Positions 26,578 through 33,697 of a DNA stretch of 64,000 nt are shown here, one piece after another (positions within the stretch are counted from its first letter, which is position 1; every line of letters starts with the position of its first letter). Under the pieces are notes generated by a model. The model saw only the letters and a program-made list of their open reading frames with translations, did not search any database and was not told the origin of the DNA. The position numbers and the translations under genes are program-made. The stretch spans positions 124,001 to 188,000 of the forward strand of contig NZ_LMDJ01000035.1 of the NCBI RefSeq assembly GCF_001425045.1, read 5' to 3'. This stretch comes from Massilia sp. Root351. Its GTDB lineage: Bacteria; Pseudomonadota; Gammaproteobacteria; Burkholderiales; Burkholderiaceae_D.

Positions 26578-27485
26578 CCTTGTCTTCGCTGACGCCGGCC
26601 GAACTGGCGCGGCGCCTGGCGCACGGCGGCATCGTGCTGCAGACCGGGGCCTACACCACCCATCTGGAAAGCGGCGTGCCCAGCGTAGCGCACGGCCTGA
26701 GCCTGCTGTACGGCGCTTATCCGCTGCATGATGCGTGCGCCTTCGCCGATTTCCATCTGCGGGTAGTGCGGCCGGGCGGCCCGCGCCGCTGGTGGCGGCC
26801 GCAAGTGATGCTGATGCACAACGGCACCTCAATGTTCAAACCGCTGCCGCTGGCGCAAGCCTTCCCTATGTTTGAATGGGGCCTGAACTGGTGTGTGTCG
26901 AGCCGGGCGCACGACTGCCTGATCATCCACGCTGCCGTACTCGAGCGCAACGGCCGCGCGCTGATCCTGCCCGCGCCACCCGGTTCCGGCAAGAGCACCC
27001 TGTGCGCGGCGCTGGCGCACCGGGGCTGGCGCCTGCTGTCGGACGAACTGGCGCTGGTGCAGCTGACAGACGGCCGCCTGCAGCCCCTGCCTCGGCCGGT
27101 CAGCCTGAAAAACGCATCGATCCCGCTGATGCAGGCCTACCTCGGCGACGTTGTGTTCAGCCCGCCTGTGGCCGACACCGTCAAAGGCACGGTCGCGCAC
27201 CTGCAGGCGCCGGCCGACAGCGTGGCACGCGCGGCCGAGCGCGCCGCGCCGGGCTGGATCGTGTTCCCGCGCTACCAGGCCGGGGCCGCTACCGAACTGG
27301 CGCCGCTGCCCAAAGCCGGCACGGTGCTGCGCGTGGCCCAGAATTCCTTCAATTACAGCCTGCTGGCCGAACCCGGCTTCGACGCCATGGCCGACCTGGT
27401 GGGCGCCTCGGCTTGCTACAGCTTTGTCTACAGCCGGCTGGACGAGGCGGTCGAGCTGTTCGCACGCCTGGCGGAGCAGCCATGA
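26571..27485 (+). CDS. HprK-related kinase A
   Basis: A 304-residue P-loop protein related to the C-terminal half of HPr kinase/phosphorylase. The loop APPGSGKST (135-143) is preceded by IIHAAVLERNGRALILP, the HprK strand order. It is followed by LLSDELALVQ, which holds the acidic residue after the P-loop. The HPr kinase N-terminal domain is missing and no HPr gene is nearby, so the target is unlikely to be HPr. It overlaps the PqqD-like gene and the nucleotidyltransferase gene (ATGA). It may phosphorylate, or use ATP/PPi to modify, a peptide or protein presented by the PqqD-like partner; that is inference. Confidence 0.82.
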   Translation: MLTLSSLTPAELARRLAHGGIVLQTGAYTTHLESGVPSVAHGLSLLYGAYPLHDACAFADFHLRVVRPGGPRRWWRPQVMLMHNGTSMFKPLPLAQAFPMFEWGLNWCVSSRAHDCLIIHAAVLERNGRALILPAPPGSGKSTLCAALAHRGWRLLSDELALVQLTDGRLQPLPRPVSLKNASIPLMQAYLGDVVFSPPVADTVKGTVAHLQAPADSVARAAERAAPGWIVFPRYQAGAATELAPLPKAGTVLRVAQNSFNYSLLAEPGFDAMADLVGASACYSFVYSRLDEAVELFARLAEQP

Positions 27486-28585
27486 GCGCCGTTTCCGCGG
27501 CCCCGCTGGCGGTGCTGGCCTTCCGCCAGCCCGCGCTGCTGGCCGGCTACGGCGAGGCCGAATGGAACCTGCTGCTGCGCCAGTGCGCCAGCGCCAACCT
27601 GCAGCCGCGCCTGTACTACCTGCTGCGCGAGCGCGGCGAACTGGAGCGGGTGCCGGCCCCGGCGCGGCGCCACCTCGAATGGTCGCGCACGGTGGCCGAA
27701 CGGCACAGCCAGGCGGTGCGCTGGGAAGTGGCGCAGATCCGCCACGCGCTGGCAGGGCTGGACACGCCGCTGATCCTGCTCAAGGGGGCGGCGTACGCGC
27801 TGGCCGGCTTGCCGCCGGCCAGCGGCCGGCTGTTTTCCGACATCGACCTCCTGCTGCCGAAGGACAAGCTGGACGACGCCGAGATGGCGCTGATGCTGCA
27901 TGGCTGGGCCAGCACCCATCTGGACGAATACGACCAGCGCTACTACCGCCAGTGGATGCACGAGCTGCCGCCGATGGAGCACGTCAAGCGCCGCACCGCC
28001 ATCGATGTGCACCACGCCATCCTGCCGCAGACCGCGCCGGTGCACCCCGACCCGGTCCGGCTGCGCGCCGCCGCGCAGGAACTGCCGGGCCACCCCGGCC
28101 TGCTGATCCTGGCGCCGCCGGACCTGGTGCTGCACAGCGCCACCCACCTGTTCTTCGACGGCGAGCTGGAACACGGCTTGCGCGACCTGGTCGACCTGGA
28201 CGGCCTGCTGCGCCACTACGGCGCCGAGCCCGGCTTCTGGCCGGCGCTGCAGGAGCGCGCCGCCCAGCTGCAGCTGCAGCGGCCGCTGTTCTACGCGCTG
28301 CGCTACTCGGCGCAGCTGCTGCACACGCCGCTGCCGCCGGCGGCGCTGGCGGCGGCCGAACCGGGCCGCCCCGGCGCCCTGCTGCTGCGGCTGATGGACG
28401 CGCTGTACGGCCGCGCGCTGCTGCCGGCCCACGCCAGCTGCGACGACGCTTTCACGCCGGCCGCGCGCTTCCTGCTGTACATCCGTGCCAACTGGCTGCG
28501 CATGCCGCCGCTGCTGCTGGCACGCCACTTGTTTCACAAAGCTTTTCTGTCACCCAAAGACAAAGATCAAGCCGCGCAGCCCTGA
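27482..28585 (+). CDS. Nucleotidyltransferase family protein (NTP_transf_5-like)
   Basis: A 367-residue protein of the uncharacterised nucleotidyltransferase group seen near PqqD/HprK-like genes. LILLKGAAYA is followed by GRLFSDIDLLLP, where the Asp-x-Asp pair is the expected metal site of the polymerase-beta-type fold. DVHHAILP supplies a further acidic/His segment. The C-terminal 150 residues are helical. It starts in an ATGA overlap with the kinase gene, so the three enzymes are co-translated. It might transfer a nucleotide to a small molecule or protein; the substrate is unknown. Confidence 0.8.
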   Translation: MSAVSAAPLAVLAFRQPALLAGYGEAEWNLLLRQCASANLQPRLYYLLRERGELERVPAPARRHLEWSRTVAERHSQAVRWEVAQIRHALAGLDTPLILLKGAAYALAGLPPASGRLFSDIDLLLPKDKLDDAEMALMLHGWASTHLDEYDQRYYRQWMHELPPMEHVKRRTAIDVHHAILPQTAPVHPDPVRLRAAAQELPGHPGLLILAPPDLVLHSATHLFFDGELEHGLRDLVDLDGLLRHYGAEPGFWPALQERAAQLQLQRPLFYALRYSAQLLHTPLPPAALAAAEPGRPGALLLRLMDALYGRALLPAHASCDDAFTPAARFLLYIRANWLRMPPLLLARHLFHKAFLSPKDKDQAAQP

Positions 28586-28629
28586 CTGCTCTACAATCAA
28601 GCATGGCCTTGCCATCACAGGAGCGCAGC

Positions 28630-29583
28630 ATGTCCGCACCTTCCTCCCGCATTTCCCGCCCCACCCGCTTGCGCGCCGCACTGCGGCCGGCGGCCCTGCT
28701 GGCCGGCCTGCTGGGACTGGTTTCCTCGGCTGCGGCAGGGACCCCGTCCGAGGCAGCGGCGGCAGTGGCGGCAACGGCGGCAGCGCCGCGCAGCGCAGCC
28801 CCGGCGGCCGTGGCCGAACTGCTGGCGACTGCCGCGCGGCTCGAGCACGGCGAGGGAGTGCCGCGCGACATGCCGCAAGCGCTGGCACTGTACTGCCGCG
28901 CCGCGCGCCAGGGCGACCCGCAAGGGCAGTACGCGCTGGGCTGGATGCTGGCCAACGGCCGTGGCGCGGCGCGCGACGACGGCGCCGCCGCCCAGCTGTT
29001 CGGGATGGCCGCCGCGCAGGGCCACCCGCAAGCGCAAGCCATGCTGCACATGACCAACGCCTCGCTCAGCACGCCGCTGCCGGCCTGCATGCTGCCCGAC
29101 ACGCCGTTTGCCCCCATGCCGCCCGAGCAGGCCGCGCCCTACCCGCAGGCCAGCAAGCAAATCGGCGCGCTGGTGGACTTGCTGGCGCCGCAGTTCGATA
29201 TCGATCCCAAGCTGGCCATGGCCATCATCGCCATCGAGTCCGGCTTCAACACGCGCGCAGTGTCGCCCAAGAACGCGCAAGGGCTGATGCAGCTGATCCC
29301 GGAAACGGCGGAACGCTTCCGCGTGAAAGACGCGTTCGACGCCGAGCAGAACATCCGTGGCGGCCTGGCCTACCTGCGCTGGCTGCTGGGCTACTTCCGC
29401 GGCGACGTGCAACTGGTGGCGGCCGCCTACAATGCCGGTGAGAAGGCAGTCGACCGCTACAAGGGCGTGCCGCCGTACGCTGAAACACAGGAATACGTGA
29501 AACGGCTGGCGCGGCTGTACAAGCATGCGCTGCATCCGTATCCGGCCGGGGCGGCTGCCACCGGCGCGCTGAAAAAGCCCTGA
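28630..29583 (+). CDS. Lytic transglycosylase with Sel1-like repeats
   Basis: An exported peptidoglycan lytic transglycosylase of 317 residues. The leader runs from Met1 to about SSAAAG (residue 39). Two Sel1-type repeats follow (about 60-145, for example DMPQALALYCRAARQGDPQG). The SLT domain (about 175-300) has AIIAIESGFN with the catalytic Glu, then SPKNAQGLMQLIPETAERF and AAYNAGEKAV. An AGGAG site at 28619 sets the start at 28630; the frame is open far upstream but only as a shadow of the nucleotidyltransferase gene. It may open the wall for envelope assembly; a link to the neighbouring kinase locus is not evident. Confidence 0.9.
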   Translation: MSAPSSRISRPTRLRAALRPAALLAGLLGLVSSAAAGTPSEAAAAVAATAAAPRSAAPAAVAELLATAARLEHGEGVPRDMPQALALYCRAARQGDPQGQYALGWMLANGRGAARDDGAAAQLFGMAAAQGHPQAQAMLHMTNASLSTPLPACMLPDTPFAPMPPEQAAPYPQASKQIGALVDLLAPQFDIDPKLAMAIIAIESGFNTRAVSPKNAQGLMQLIPETAERFRVKDAFDAEQNIRGGLAYLRWLLGYFRGDVQLVAAAYNAGEKAVDRYKGVPPYAETQEYVKRLARLYKHALHPYPAGAAATGALKKP

Positions 29584-29614
29584 TTACCGGACCTAAACTA
29601 CCGGCCCTGAAATG

Positions 29615-29642
29615 AAAAAACCCGCCCGGTTGCCCGGGCGGG
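29615..29642 (-). terminator. Rho-independent terminator of the PEP-CTERM gene
   Basis: On the minus strand a GC-only stem of eight to nine pairs (CCCGCCCGG with its complement across a short loop, 29621-29642) is followed by six T residues (29620-29615). It lies 42 bases past the PEP-CTERM stop codon. The lytic transglycosylase gene converges from the other side. Confidence 0.92.
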
Positions 29643-29683
29643 TCAGTCTGGCTGCGCGCGGCGCCATGCCGCGCGGTGCCGGA

Positions 29684-30547
29684 TTACTTCTGCTTGCGGC
29701 GGCGCAGCGCTGCCAGGCCAGCCAGGCCCAGGCCGAAGATGGCCAGCGAGGTTGGCTCAGGGATGGCGGCGCCGGTTACATGGCCGCTGGCCAGTACGGT
29801 CCAGTCAGCCACTTGATTGGCTGGCTTGAAACCCTGGAAGGTCGAGGTCAGCAGCAGATCGCGCGAGTTGCCGTTTTCATCTACCAGGCCATCGGTGTCC
29901 AGCTTGGTCTGCCAGCTGCCGCCGGTCACGTTCAGGTAGCCGCCCGAAGCACCGGTGATGCCGTTTTCGTTGAAGAAGCCGCTGTAGGTGGCGCTGTTGT
30001 TACCGCCCAGGATACCGGTGGCGAACACCGCGTCCAGTACCAGCGTGCCGCCGCTGATACCGTTGTAGTCGTACTGGCCGGTACGGCCGGCGGTGCCCTG
30101 GATGGCGCTGTAGTCGCTGTTGTTTTCAAACATTTTCAGCCAGCCGCCGGCAGCCAGCACCTGGTCGATCACGCCGCCGGCGCCGCCCAGCACGGTACGC
30201 TGCACGTCATAGTCGCGCAGGCCGCCGAAAATACCGGTCAGGAACTTGCCGCCCTGGCCAGCAACATACTGGATGGCGTTGTCCGACACGCGGGTGATGC
30301 TGGCGATCGAGAAGATACCCCAGCTGTCTTCATTGTAGGCGCTGATGGCGGCGGCACCTGGTGCGGTGACCGCGTCGCAACCGGCGGCGTCGGTGCAATT
30401 GGCCGTGTAGCGCGCGGTCGCGCTGTCATAGGCGTTGAAGGTGAACTTCAGGTCGCCGGCGACCAGTTCAACCGCTTGAGCCGAACCTGCTGCGCCGAAC
30501 GCCAGTGCCACGCCAGCTGCCAGTGCGGATATTTTCTTGAGATTCAT
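29684..30547 (-). CDS. PEP-CTERM sorting domain protein (XrtA substrate)
   Basis: A secreted 287-residue protein. The signal peptide MNLKKISALAAGVALAFGAA ends near AQA-VE (residue 25). The C-terminus is a complete PEP-CTERM signal: IPEPTSL, a hydrophobic helix AIFGLGLAGLAAL and RRRKQK. It should be cut by exosortase A near PEP and handed to the envelope. The middle is Gly/Asn/Thr/Ser-rich and predicted beta, and contains two Cys close together (NCTDAAGC), perhaps a disulphide. A GGAG site lies seven bases before ATG. A near-perfect sigma-54 promoter and two enhancer-like motifs lie upstream, so it belongs to the PrsK/PrsR regulon by sequence. Confidence 0.95.
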   Translation of the reverse strand: MNLKKISALAAGVALAFGAAGSAQAVELVAGDLKFTFNAYDSATARYTANCTDAAGCDAVTAPGAAAISAYNEDSWGIFSIASITRVSDNAIQYVAGQGGKFLTGIFGGLRDYDVQRTVLGGAGGVIDQVLAAGGWLKMFENNSDYSAIQGTAGRTGQYDYNGISGGTLVLDAVFATGILGGNNSATYSGFFNENGITGASGGYLNVTGGSWQTKLDTDGLVDENGNSRDLLLTSTFQGFKPANQVADWTVLASGHVTGAAIPEPTSLAIFGLGLAGLAALRRRKQK

Positions 30548-30602
30548 TCTTTTCTCCAGTTGTTGGTAAGGGCGCTGTCAGTAGCGTCACACCGAGGTAC
30601 AA

Positions 30603-30618
30603 AGCAATCGTCGTGCCA
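30603..30618 (-). promoter_or_regulatory. Sigma-54 promoter of the PEP-CTERM gene
   Basis: On the minus strand the sequence is TGGCACG-N4-TTGCT, matching every specified base of the sigma-54 consensus TGGCACG-N4-TTGCW. Transcription would start near 30592, leaving a leader of about 45 bases before the ATG at 30547. Confidence 0.9.
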
Positions 30619-30716
30619 GCGATATGAAAAACCGCCCTCAAACCGCGCCCCGCCTAGCGAACACAGGGGGTCCAGGTTTTCCTTACCGCCGCGAACATTT
30701 GCCGATGCCACCCGCG

Positions 30717-30734
30717 CTGTAAAGAATTTCGACA
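30717..30734 (-). promoter_or_regulatory. Candidate PrsR enhancer site, copy 1
   Basis: On the minus strand TGTCGA-N6-TTACAG, about 100 bases upstream of the sigma-54 promoter at 30603-30618. Identical core to the site at 25453-25470 and to copy 2 at 30863-30880. Confidence 0.65.
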
Positions 30735-30862
30735 GCCCGTGTGACATTTGTTGCCCGTCGGACATTGCGCGGTCCGCAGCGCCCATTGCAGCCGATTTAC
30801 CAGGCAAAACGGCGCCATGCAGGCGCACAAGCAACGAAATCCGTGGCGCGGCAAGAGCGCGC

Positions 30863-30880
30863 ATGTAAAGAAAGTCGACA
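30863..30880 (-). promoter_or_regulatory. Candidate PrsR enhancer site, copy 2
   Basis: On the minus strand TGTCGA-N6-TTACAT, about 245 bases upstream of the PEP-CTERM sigma-54 promoter and 116 bases before the ThiF-like start on the other strand. The flanking GCC after TCGACA (plus strand) is also shared with copy 1. It could serve either direction, but I found no good sigma-54 element facing the ThiF-like gene. The rest of the 448-base gap (30548-30995) holds nothing else I can name. Confidence 0.6.
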
Positions 30881-30995
30881 GCCGGTCCGCTGTGCAGACC
30901 AAGGCGCTTGCGCTACTATGGCATTGTCAAACAGTAACGAGCCCAGCCGCCACGCGCGGCGCCGTCCAACCACACATGCAAAGGGTTTTTCCGCC

Positions 30996-31829
30996 ATGGC
31001 TAACGCATTCGACTATGACCGCTTCGTCACCCGCAATGAGGGTTATATAGACAAGGCCACGCAAGCCAAAATACGCGACACCCGGCTGCTGTTCGCCGGC
31101 TGCGGACTGGGCAGCCCGGTCGCCATCTGCGCCGCGCGCAGCGGCTTCCAGCATTTCGTGCTGATCGACGGCGACACCATCGACGCGCACAACTTGAACC
31201 GCCAGTTCTACGACCAGGACGATATCGGCCAGCCCAAGGTGGAAGCGCTGAAGAAGCACATCCTGCGCATCAACCCGCAAGCCCGGGTGGAAACCCACTA
31301 CAAGATGCTGGACAAGGACAACGCGGCCGAGCTGGTGGGCAAGGTCGACATCGTGTTCGACACCATCGACTTCGTCGACCTGGAAGCGGTGCTGGCGCTG
31401 CACATGGCCGCCACCATGCAAGGCAAGCCCATCTTCACCGCCATCAACGTCGGCTTCGGCGCCGCCGTGCTGTACTTCCCGGCCGGCGCGGCCGAGTCGC
31501 TGCCGGCCATCCTGCAACGCGATGTGGAGGCCGCCGCGGCGGAGGGCAACCTGAACTACACCGCCGTGTTCGGACGCGTGATGGCGCGCATCGGCGCCCA
31601 CCTGGACGAGCAGGTGGTGCGAGAAGTGGCGCGCGCGCTGACCATCATGGACGACGGGCGTCCCTGCCCGGCTTCGCAGATCGCGGTGGGCACGTTCTCG
31701 GTGGCGGCGCTGGCGGTGACCATGATGCACGACATGCTGGCCGGACTGCCGGTCGAGAGTGCGCCCAATATCGTGGTGCACAGCTTCCGCAACCACGTCA
31801 CCAAGAAGATCAGGATCAGCGCCGACTAA
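30996..31829 (+). CDS. ThiF/MoeB/E1-like adenylyltransferase
   Basis: A 277-residue Rossmann-type enzyme of the E1/ThiF family, which adenylates a C-terminal carboxylate of a protein or small peptide. The nucleotide loop is FAGCGLGSPVA (about 33-43); LIDGDTIDAHNLNRQ (56-70) is the classic ThiF acidic strand with the Arg finger; Lys81 follows. The Zn-binding Cys pairs and the thioester Cys loop of MoeB/E1 are not obvious. No ThiS/ubiquitin-like partner is encoded next to it. Its neighbours are a PEP-CTERM gene (divergent) and two PEP-CTERM acyltransferases (convergent). Start ATG 30996 gives the family N-terminus; the upstream extension to 30741 has no similarity. Confidence 0.82.
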   Translation: MANAFDYDRFVTRNEGYIDKATQAKIRDTRLLFAGCGLGSPVAICAARSGFQHFVLIDGDTIDAHNLNRQFYDQDDIGQPKVEALKKHILRINPQARVETHYKMLDKDNAAELVGKVDIVFDTIDFVDLEAVLALHMAATMQGKPIFTAINVGFGAAVLYFPAGAAESLPAILQRDVEAAAAEGNLNYTAVFGRVMARIGAHLDEQVVREVARALTIMDDGRPCPASQIAVGTFSVAALAVTMMHDMLAGLPVESAPNIVVHSFRNHVTKKIRISAD

Positions 31830-31833
31830 GCCG

Positions 31834-31854
31834 GGCCGCGTCAGGAGCGCGGCC
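31834..31854. terminator. GC stem-loop between convergent genes, possible terminator
   Basis: GGCCGCG (31834-31840) pairs with CGCGGCC (31848-31854) around a seven-base loop, in the 11-base gap and the last codons of the acyltransferase gene. There is no T-run on either side, so it is a weak terminator candidate at best. Confidence 0.35.
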
Positions 31855-32689
31855 GCACCGTGCGCGGATGCTTGCGCGCCGGGTTGCGCTGCCAGGCCAG
31901 CCTTGGCAGCAGCGCCTGCGGGCGCTCGTGCAACCAGGCCGACAGCTTCGGGTTGTCGGCCGCCAGCTTGGCTTCCAGCATGTGCAAGTCGAGCACGTAC
32001 GGCACCACGGCGCCGTAGTAGTCGGCTGGCGGGCCGATCGGCTGAAAACCGAAGCCCATGCGCTGCAGCGACTGCGCCAGCGCGCGCTCCATGGCGGCAT
32101 ACCAGTAGCGGATGCCGACGTTGCGGCTGTGGCGGAACATTTCCCGGTACATGCCGAACAGCAGCATGGGCGAATCGCGGCGCCGCTCGCCATGCCGGCG
32201 CTCGGCCGCCGGCACCAGCGGCGGCAGGCCCGGCACGCCGTCCAGGCTGTCGGCGCGGCGACGGCGATGCTCCTTGCGCACCACCAGGCGGGAAATCTCG
32301 CAGGCCAGCTCGCGCGGCGGATGGTCGAAATGGTCGAACACGGCGCAGTGGCGCTCGAAGGGATAGGGCTGCTCGGCGTCCGGCTGCACCAGGCGCACCG
32401 TGCCGATCAGCTTTTCATCCATGGAGTAGGCGGCGATGTGCACCGCGCGGGTCTCGTACTCGTCAAGCTCCATGCCGCCGGCCTGCTCGGCCTGCGGCAG
32501 GAAGGCGCACTCGATGCAGTACACGTCGTAGCGCAGCTTGAAGATATCGTGCGGCACCTTGCCGTGCTGGTCGCCGCGAAAGGAACGGAAAATATTACGG
32601 TTGGCGTGGTCCACCGTTTCGAAATGGGCTTGATATTCCTGGCGGGAAAGTACGCTGCGGTAGCCTGGTCCTGCAAATACGTGCGCCAT
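31841..32689 (-). CDS. PEP-CTERM/exosortase-associated acyltransferase (LuxI-like), copy A
   Basis: A GNAT-fold protein of 282 residues in the family of exosortase-linked acyltransferases related to acyl-homoserine-lactone synthases (TIGR03694 type). KLRYDVYCIECAFLP (about 51-65) corresponds to the LuxI RxxVF region and ACEISRLVVRKEHRRRR (about 128-144) to its E-SRF core. YWYAAMERALAQSLQRMG lies in the C-terminal half. It probably moves an acyl chain from ACP or CoA to an amino group; the acceptor is unknown. It lies 22 bases after copy B and seems to share its transcript. An ACP gene exists in this window at 46283. Confidence 0.85.
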   Translation of the reverse strand: MAHVFAGPGYRSVLSRQEYQAHFETVDHANRNIFRSFRGDQHGKVPHDIFKLRYDVYCIECAFLPQAEQAGGMELDEYETRAVHIAAYSMDEKLIGTVRLVQPDAEQPYPFERHCAVFDHFDHPPRELACEISRLVVRKEHRRRRADSLDGVPGLPPLVPAAERRHGERRRDSPMLLFGMYREMFRHSRNVGIRYWYAAMERALAQSLQRMGFGFQPIGPPADYYGAVVPYVLDLHMLEAKLAADNPKLSAWLHERPQALLPRLAWQRNPARKHPRTVRPRS

Positions 32690-32711
32690 ACAGCGAATTC
32701 TCCTACGGGTT

Positions 32712-33524
32712 TCATTTCTTTCTGGTGCGCCCGATCATGAACGTGGCTACCATGGTTTTCACCACCGTCCAGAAAGGGATAGGCTCGTCATTGAACCAAG
32801 CAGCCAGAAAACGGTTTTCCTGCTTCAATCGTTCGTACAGTTCATCCAGGTCCACCATATGGGGCGTAACCGGCCCGTAATAGTCGACCTGCGGCCCGAT
32901 GGGGACGAAACGGAACCCCATCTTGTCGAGCGAGCGCGCCAGCGAGCGCTCCATGGCGGCATACCAGTAACGGATGCCATGCTTGCGGCTATAACGGTAC
33001 ATCTCGCGGTACAGCCCCAGCAACAGCAGCGGACTGTTGGTGCGCTGCTCCTTGCCGCTGGGCGGCTTGATCGCAGCCGGCCCGCCCTTTTGCTCGATAA
33101 ACTCCTTCGACACGCCTTCCAGCGTATCGCCGCGCCGCCGCCGGTGGGTCTTCTTCACCACCAGGCGCGACACCTCGCCGGCCAACTCGCGCGGCGGCAT
33201 GGTGAAATCCTCAAACACCGTGCAGTGCGACTCGAAGGGATACACCTGCCCCTCCCCCGGCTGCACCAGGCGCACCGTGCCCACCATGGCCTGGTCCAGC
33301 GTGTAGGCAGCGAAATGGATCGAACACGGGTCGTACTCGTCCGTTTCCTTGCCTTCATCAAACTCGGCCGCGTCCAGGTAATGGCATTCCAGGCAATACA
33401 CTTCGTAGCGCAGGCGATAGATCTCGGCCAACACGGCCGAATCCGTTACGCCTTTCATGACGCTGGCAAAGTCGAAATACGGGATGAGAATGTCGCGCTT
33501 GCCGAATATTCGCTCGAGCAGCAT
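32712..33524 (-). CDS. PEP-CTERM/exosortase-associated acyltransferase (LuxI-like), copy B
   Basis: A 270-residue paralogue of copy A. Aligned segments are YRLRYEVYCLECHYLD, GTVRLVQPGEGQVYPFESHC, AGEVSRLVVKKTHRRRRGD and IRYWYAAMERSLARSLDKMGF. The two share most core residues but differ in their ends, so they look like an old tandem duplication with diverged substrate or partner choice. The upstream 173 bases before PrsT (which ends at 33698) contain a stem-loop but no promoter I can assign. Confidence 0.85.
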   Translation of the reverse strand: MLLERIFGKRDILIPYFDFASVMKGVTDSAVLAEIYRLRYEVYCLECHYLDAAEFDEGKETDEYDPCSIHFAAYTLDQAMVGTVRLVQPGEGQVYPFESHCTVFEDFTMPPRELAGEVSRLVVKKTHRRRRGDTLEGVSKEFIEQKGGPAAIKPPSGKEQRTNSPLLLLGLYREMYRYSRKHGIRYWYAAMERSLARSLDKMGFRFVPIGPQVDYYGPVTPHMVDLDELYERLKQENRFLAAWFNDEPIPFWTVVKTMVATFMIGRTRKK

Positions 33525-33653
33525 TGTGCGTTCCTTATCTGCACATCAGTCGGGCGCCGGGCACTGGCTCACCACATGCAAGCCAAAGCTCAGGCGCAAA
33601 GATAACCTATTTCCGGCCAGCACGCACATGCAAATTCAACCGTGCGCGCGGGC

Positions 33654-33678
33654 GCAAGCCGCTGTGCATGCGGCTTGC
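33654..33678. repeat. Perfect 9-bp inverted repeat past the end of prsT
   Basis: GCAAGCCGC and GCGGCTTGC flank a seven-base loop about 20 bases beyond the prsT stop. No T-run follows on either strand, so it may stabilise the prsT message or act as a weak terminator rather than being a classical one. Confidence 0.5.
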
Positions 33679-33697
33679 GGACCCGGAGGGGGGCGGA

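Noticed and set aside
27151..28629. Open frame that extends the lytic transglycosylase upstream through the nucleotidyltransferase gene
   Set aside because: The upstream part is Arg/Ala-rich shadow sequence; a signal peptide and an AGGAG site place the true start at 28630.
30844..30859. TGGCGCG-N4-GAGCG facing the ThiF-like gene
   Set aside because: GG/GC spacing is right but the -12 half is poor and it lies upstream of the enhancer-like motif; too weak to call.
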